From Candidatus Bathyarchaeota archaeon (lineage in GTDB: Archaea; Thermoproteota; Bathyarchaeia; Bathyarchaeales; Bathycorpusculaceae): a DNA stretch of 7,650 nt. Within the stretch, counting starts at the first letter, position 1; the number at the start of each line of letters is the position of its first letter. The notes beneath the pieces were generated by a model. The model was not told the origin of the DNA. It saw nothing but the letters and a program-made list of their open reading frames with translations, and made no database searches. Shown one piece after another: positions 4,333-7,650 of the stretch. The stretch lies in contig JAOZHM010000129.1 of the NCBI GenBank assembly GCA_026014845.1, positions 1 through 7,650 of the forward strand, in the 5' to 3' direction. The position numbers and the translations under genes are program-made.

Positions 4333-6633
4333 TTAATTGAGCATGACCTGTTTCTGATGGAACAGCACTTCTCGGCGGATCTTATCTTTTGTATATCCGA
4401 AAACTTCGAGCAAGGTTTCGCCAGCGGAGATAAGCATATCTAAATATTTTTGGGCATCGTAACGAGTTTTTGGCTTAAGCAACTCAGCAACCGAAACTCT
4501 ATTTTTCACAGTCTTACTTTTTGAATCAACAATCAAATACCGAACAGTTTGACCTGCCGAAACTTCAAAACCTGCTTTTTCTAACTGTTTTGCAGCAATA
4601 GCCTGAAAAACATCGTGGCTATAATCTGAAGGAGACTTTGAAAGCCTCTTTGCAACTAATAAGTCTTGAATGCTAACTTGTTTTGAAACCAACTTCGCGG
4701 CGTATTCCCTCAAAACGTTTAAGGCACTTGAAATCCTAACCAAAAAATCTTCGAAATCAACAGATTTAGCAAGTTTCTTGATCATTTCAACCTGAGCTTC
4801 AGCAATAAAATGTGGAGTATCTCCACGCCTCGCCTCAATACCCCTCAACTTAATCTTACCATTTTCAAACACACCGTAATACCTGTTCAAGACGGGAACG
4901 CTCTCCAAGACCTTTGAAGGAAGAAAAACGATCCAACGATATTTTCCCTCAACATTTAATGGAACGCTAATTATGTTTGAAACTTCTATGCAAAACTCTG
5001 CAACCTCCTTTGGAGAAGCTTTAGGCTTCTTCAGCCACAGGGAATCTACAATGCCGTGAATCACTTCAAAACCATGTTCCTCAGCCATTTTAGCCGTCTT
5101 CAACAATGCATCTCGAGCAAAAGCACAAACCGCAATATGTGCGTCAACCTTGCCAAAACGCGCATTCCTGTAACCTAAATAACCAAAACAAGTAACCAGA
5201 ATCCATTTGAGAGCAGCCTGACGCATGTTACAAACGTGTCTGTCCCTTTCGTCTGTTGCTTCCCTCATCAAACCCTTATACTTCAAACGTTTCGCTAGAA
5301 GCAAATCCAGAGTCTTCGGTACGATACCGCGTCTTTTTTCACAAATGTTATAACCAAGCTCAGGAACCCGAAGCTCAGAGTTTGGACAGCACTTGCAGAG
5401 AACGGTTTCAGCTGAGATGTTACGCGTCAACATCAACATGGGAAACATAGAAGTAAAATCAACTTCCACAACATCTGTATGAAAACCAAGTTTAGGCTCA
5501 AAAACAAACCCTCCGCGATCAGCAACAAGCAGCTCCCATGCAGACTTAAAAGATTCCGGCTCACGCTTTTTCCACGGAATAAGAATGTCATCCTTCCAAG
5601 CAGTATAAAGCTGCAATGAAGACATTATGCTTCCAATAGAAACTCTGGCACTTCTGTGAAGTGGAACCCTACAAGTCCTCGAAACCTCAATCAACCCTTC
5701 CAAACCGCAAGAAGTGTAGATGAACGTGTTATCCACGTCAATATGAACCCGACCGTAAAGCCTACGCGTAGGCGCCTTATGATAGACTCTGCCATAAGAA
5801 AAGAAAGTTCTGCCTCGACTCTTCCTAGTCTTTAATGGAATGTTCTCTCTACTCAAAATAAAACGATTCAAAACACCATTAACAAAAGCCCGATAAGTCA
5901 AATAAGGAAAAATGAAAGAGTCGCCACCATGAGTGAAAATAAGATCAGCATCTTCTTTTTTGACCGTTTCAACGAGTCCTAATATTTTGTCTTCCTCGGT
6001 TCCCTCACTAATGACTATCGTCTTATTGCCAAAGTCCAGAGATGCACTGTCTATCTTATCAGTAAACCTTTGAAGCACTCCTTCTTTTTTGATGTCTACG
6101 TTAAGCCACATGGAACGAAAAGGTGGAACATCATAATCAACACTTTCAACAGAATCAAGAATGTCATAACAAAGATTTTTTCCAGAGTCAACAACTATGA
6201 CATGAGCCAGAGGAAAAGCATCTCTCTCGTACAGATAAGCCTGTGAGATCGGAACATCCACGTTATGGAGGCGGAACTTCTCATACCCGCCAAGCCTAAG
6301 GATTTTCCCAGCAAGAAATGAAGCCCCGCGATAATCGTTTACGTCGATCTCCAAAACCTTCTTCTCAGAGACATCCATAAGATCTGCATACTTCTTAACA
6401 AAACGACAACCGGCAACTGAACGGCTATCCCTAATTTTCTCGGTTAAACTTTTGAGGTCTGAAAATTTTCCTGAAACATAAATTCTATGGGTAAAGTTGT
6501 CAACGAGTTTAACTCGTTCTCCATTTTCAGCAATAACCCAAACTGTCATTTCATGGGGGCCTGAAGGATAGATATCAAACAGCCAGCCTCGAACCGTTTC
6601 AAGTTTGATGAAGTTGTTTTTCCAGTCGCTCAA
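4333..6633 (-). CDS. polB2: B-family DNA polymerase, PolB2/Dpo2 type, exonuclease-dead
   Basis: About 766 residues from the TTG at 6633; residue numbers here count from an upstream TTG at 6672, which opens the 779-codon frame. The exonuclease domain is degenerate. Exo I reads NVDIKKE (D193 kept, the following Glu is Lys195), exo II reads HGGDSFIFPYL (248-258, catalytic Asp replaced by I254), and no exo III YxxxD is found. The polymerase domain is intact in outline. Motif A is VDFTSMFP with D405. Motif B is KWILVTCFGYLGY with K489 kept, but the usual N, S and Y are V, T and F. Motif C is HGIVDS with the catalytic D543 kept and the first Asp of DTD replaced by I541. These are hallmarks of the archaeal PolB2 group, whose Sulfolobales members (Dpo2) are DNA-damage-inducible and implicated in translesion synthesis. 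A cysteine group (426, 428, 429, 444) lies between motifs A and B. The start overlaps the small upstream gene; no ATG is available before codon 42. Confidence 0.9.
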   Translation of the reverse strand: MSDWKNNFIKLETVRGWLFDIYPSGPHEMTVWVIAENGERVKLVDNFTHRIYVSGKFSDLKSLTEKIRDSRSVAGCRFVKKYADLMDVSEKKVLEIDVNDYRGASFLAGKILRLGGYEKFRLHNVDVPISQAYLYERDAFPLAHVIVVDSGKNLCYDILDSVESVDYDVPPFRSMWLNVDIKKEGVLQRFTDKIDSASLDFGNKTIVISEGTEEDKILGLVETVKKEDADLIFTHGGDSFIFPYLTYRAFVNGVLNRFILSRENIPLKTRKSRGRTFFSYGRVYHKAPTRRLYGRVHIDVDNTFIYTSCGLEGLIEVSRTCRVPLHRSARVSIGSIMSSLQLYTAWKDDILIPWKKREPESFKSAWELLVADRGGFVFEPKLGFHTDVVEVDFTSMFPMLMLTRNISAETVLCKCCPNSELRVPELGYNICEKRRGIVPKTLDLLLAKRLKYKGLMREATDERDRHVCNMRQAALKWILVTCFGYLGYRNARFGKVDAHIAVCAFARDALLKTAKMAEEHGFEVIHGIVDSLWLKKPKASPKEVAEFCIEVSNIISVPLNVEGKYRWIVFLPSKVLESVPVLNRYYGVFENGKIKLRGIEARRGDTPHFIAEAQVEMIKKLAKSVDFEDFLVRISSALNVLREYAAKLVSKQVSIQDLLVAKRLSKSPSDYSHDVFQAIAAKQLEKAGFEVSAGQTVRYLIVDSKSKTVKNRVSVAELLKPKTRYDAQKYLDMLISAGETLLEVFGYTKDKIRREVLFHQKQVMLN

Positions 6634-6868
6634 GGCTTTCCCTAATCTCCATAAGCTTCTTCTGTTGACCAAGCAAAATGGACATGAACATTGCTTCAGC
6701 CAAAACCGGTCTAGTAGCCATGCCTGCAGCTGACGCGTAAATTCTACAAACCTTCATCATTTCATCGAACGCATCAACATCTTTACCTCTCAAAGCCTTC
6801 CGAAAGCCTTTCCAACGTCTAACCTCTCCTTCCAAAGCCTGCCTATAAGATGGAACAGTCCTTCCCAC
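6599..6868 (-). CDS. Small helical protein of the PolB2 cassette
   Basis: An 89-residue, mostly helical, basic protein of unknown function. The N-terminus is MGRTVPSYRQALEGEVRRW, the middle has FRKALRGKDVDAFDEMM, and the C-terminal third (LLGQQKKLMEIRESLERLEKQL) is a likely amphipathic helix or short coiled coil with leucine spacing. The MGRTVP...E..RW..FR.AL pattern recalls a small archaeal family seen next to polB2 genes; this is recollection, not a search. The start is GTG at 6868, fixed by a strong GGAGGTG ribosome-binding site 6 nt upstream and a gap of only 3 nt after the RecA-like gene. The 3' end overlaps the polymerase gene by about 35 nt in another reading frame. It is probably an adaptor between the RecA-like protein and the polymerase, which is an inference from position and helical content. 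Confidence 0.85.
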   Translation of the reverse strand: MGRTVPSYRQALEGEVRRWKGFRKALRGKDVDAFDEMMKVCRIYASAAGMATRPVLAEAMFMSILLGQQKKLMEIRESLERLEKQLHQT

Positions 6869-6871
6869 ACT

Positions 6872-7650
6872 TTACACCTCCATAAAATCTGTTAAAGGAG
6901 CATAATCAGTCGTCGGCAAATCCATGCTGAACCGATTAATACGCGGATGGTCTTCTAGAACAAAACTCAAAATTTTTCCTCTTTTCCTGAATCTAACCAA
7001 AATGTTTGACCTACCGAACAGAACAGCCTCAAAGAACACGCCTCGCCTAGATCTTCTCTCCGGAAAATAGCTAGTAACTACAATCGACTTCTTTCTTGCT
7101 GCAATTTCCGAAAGTTTTGCACAAACCTTCATGAAAAGGTCTTTTGCCTCAGTTTTAGGGATGCCCCTGTCAAAAAACAAAGAAGTAACATCTGAAACAA
7201 CCAATAGTTTGGACCTCTTCCTTCTCAAGAAAGGTTCAAGCTTTTCCAAAATCAAAGAACAAAGCTGATAGACAGTGAACGCCCTCGAAATGTAAATCTT
7301 CTCTAAAACCAATCTCGAATCTAAACCATGACTCTGAGCAATTTCAGAAACCGAATAAGGATTAAACGAGTTGCCACCATCAACAAAAACGACAGACGAG
7401 CCTAAACCGCCCTTATTCGGTGGCAGCTGACAACGAACAGACAAAACAAAAGATATGAAAGACGCAGCTTGTCCATGTAAAACAGCAAAATCGCCAAGCT
7501 CAAAACCTGGAAAAACCTCATCTAACACTGGAACTCCGAGGGAAAGACGTCTAACCTTTTCGGCTGACAAAACAGACAAGATGCATTCCTCATGCTTCAA
7601 TAAAAGACAGCCGAGCGACGCCAAATAAGCGTTTGCCAGAAAAGCATTGT
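6872..7650 (-). CDS. RecA/RadA-like protein with degenerate Walker A (5' end unresolved)
   Basis: The frame is open to the right edge. A TTG at 7624 is the first possible start inside the window, but it has no ribosome-binding site, so the true start may lie outside. Residues are numbered from that TTG (250 visible). The pattern follows the RadA/RecA core: LSLGVPVLDEVF (27-38, compare 'LsTGipeLDell'), then a position where GxxxxGKT should stand but HGQAASFIS (50-58) has no Lys or Gly-Lys. Next come VVFVDGG (78-84), a 'GLDSRLVLEKIYISRAF' stretch (100-116), a Walker B-like strand KLLVVSD (139-145) and IVVTSYF (181-187). ATP hydrolysis is therefore unlikely. It is the first visible gene of the cassette with the small protein and PolB2, and by analogy with bacterial ImuA it may be a RecA-derived scaffold. 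KaiC-like or RadB paralogues are alternatives, but those usually keep Walker A. Confidence 0.8.
   Translation of the reverse strand, partial: NAFLANAYLASLGCLLLKHEECILSVLSAEKVRRLSLGVPVLDEVFPGFELGDFAVLHGQAASFISFVLSVRCQLPPNKGGLGSSVVFVDGGNSFNPYSVSEIAQSHGLDSRLVLEKIYISRAFTVYQLCSLILEKLEPFLRRKRSKLLVVSDVTSLFFDRGIPKTEAKDLFMKVCAKLSEIAARKKSIVVTSYFPERRSRRGVFFEAVLFGRSNILVRFRKRGKILSFVLEDHPRINRFSMDLPTTDYAPLTDFMEV
6875..6881 (-). promoter_or_regulatory. Strong ribosome-binding site inside the RecA-like gene's last codons
   Basis: GGAGGTG on the - strand forms the last two sense codons (Glu-Val) of the RecA-like gene plus a base from the codon before. It sits 6 nt before the GTG start of the 89-residue protein. 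It is the clearest Shine-Dalgarno sequence in the window and couples the two genes. Confidence 0.75.

Noticed and set aside
5256..5450. Short + strand open frame inside the polymerase gene
   Set aside because: Antisense shadow of well-conserved polymerase motifs; no supporting signals.
4333..6633. Main replicative B-family polymerase (PolB1/PolB3)
   Set aside because: Exonuclease motifs are lost and motifs B and C deviate in the PolB2 manner; the gene neighbourhood also fits PolB2.

Overview
The window is archaeal and most likely comes from the Thermoproteota/TACK side, for example a Bathyarchaeia-like lineage. The lineage is an inference from gene content: a type II methionine aminopeptidase, a stand-alone 5S rRNA gene, a DUF1512-type membrane protein, a tRNA gene interrupted by two bulge-helix-bulge introns, TATA/BRE-like promoters with short leaders, and an archaeal B2-type DNA polymerase in its characteristic cassette. 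Base composition is moderately AT-rich, and nothing points to recent transfer, insertion sequences or CRISPR.

Left part (1-1479, + strand): the 3' part of a flavin-reductase-like FMN protein runs in from the left edge. It is followed by a complete methionine aminopeptidase gene (map) with its own TATA promoter. map meets an oppositely oriented gene tail to tail, and the two stop codons overlap. Middle (1476-3843, - strand): a two-gene unit encodes a DUF1512-like membrane-anchored protein of unknown function and a small two-helix membrane protein with a zinc ribbon. Upstream of it lie a lone 5S rRNA gene and an unrecognised four-helix membrane protein, each on the - strand.

At 4080-4245 (+) sits tRNA-Trp(CCA), split by two introns. 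The first is at the canonical 37/38 position and carries two antisense elements. They match exon sequence around C34 and position 39 with identical geometry, which looks like a degenerate box C/D methylation guide of the kind known in the haloarchaeal pre-tRNA-Trp intron. The second is a 32-nt hairpin intron between positions 43 and 44.

Right part (4333-7650, - strand): three tightly packed genes are transcribed in the order RecA/RadA-like protein with a destroyed Walker A motif (5' end possibly outside the window), an 89-residue helical protein, and a PolB2 (Dpo2-type) DNA polymerase. The polymerase has a dead exonuclease domain and altered motifs B and C, but it keeps the metal-binding aspartates. 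The cassette is the strongest candidate here for an under-described system. By analogy with the bacterial ImuA-ImuB-DnaE2 mutasome it could be an archaeal translesion-synthesis complex, with the RecA-like and small proteins as accessory factors.
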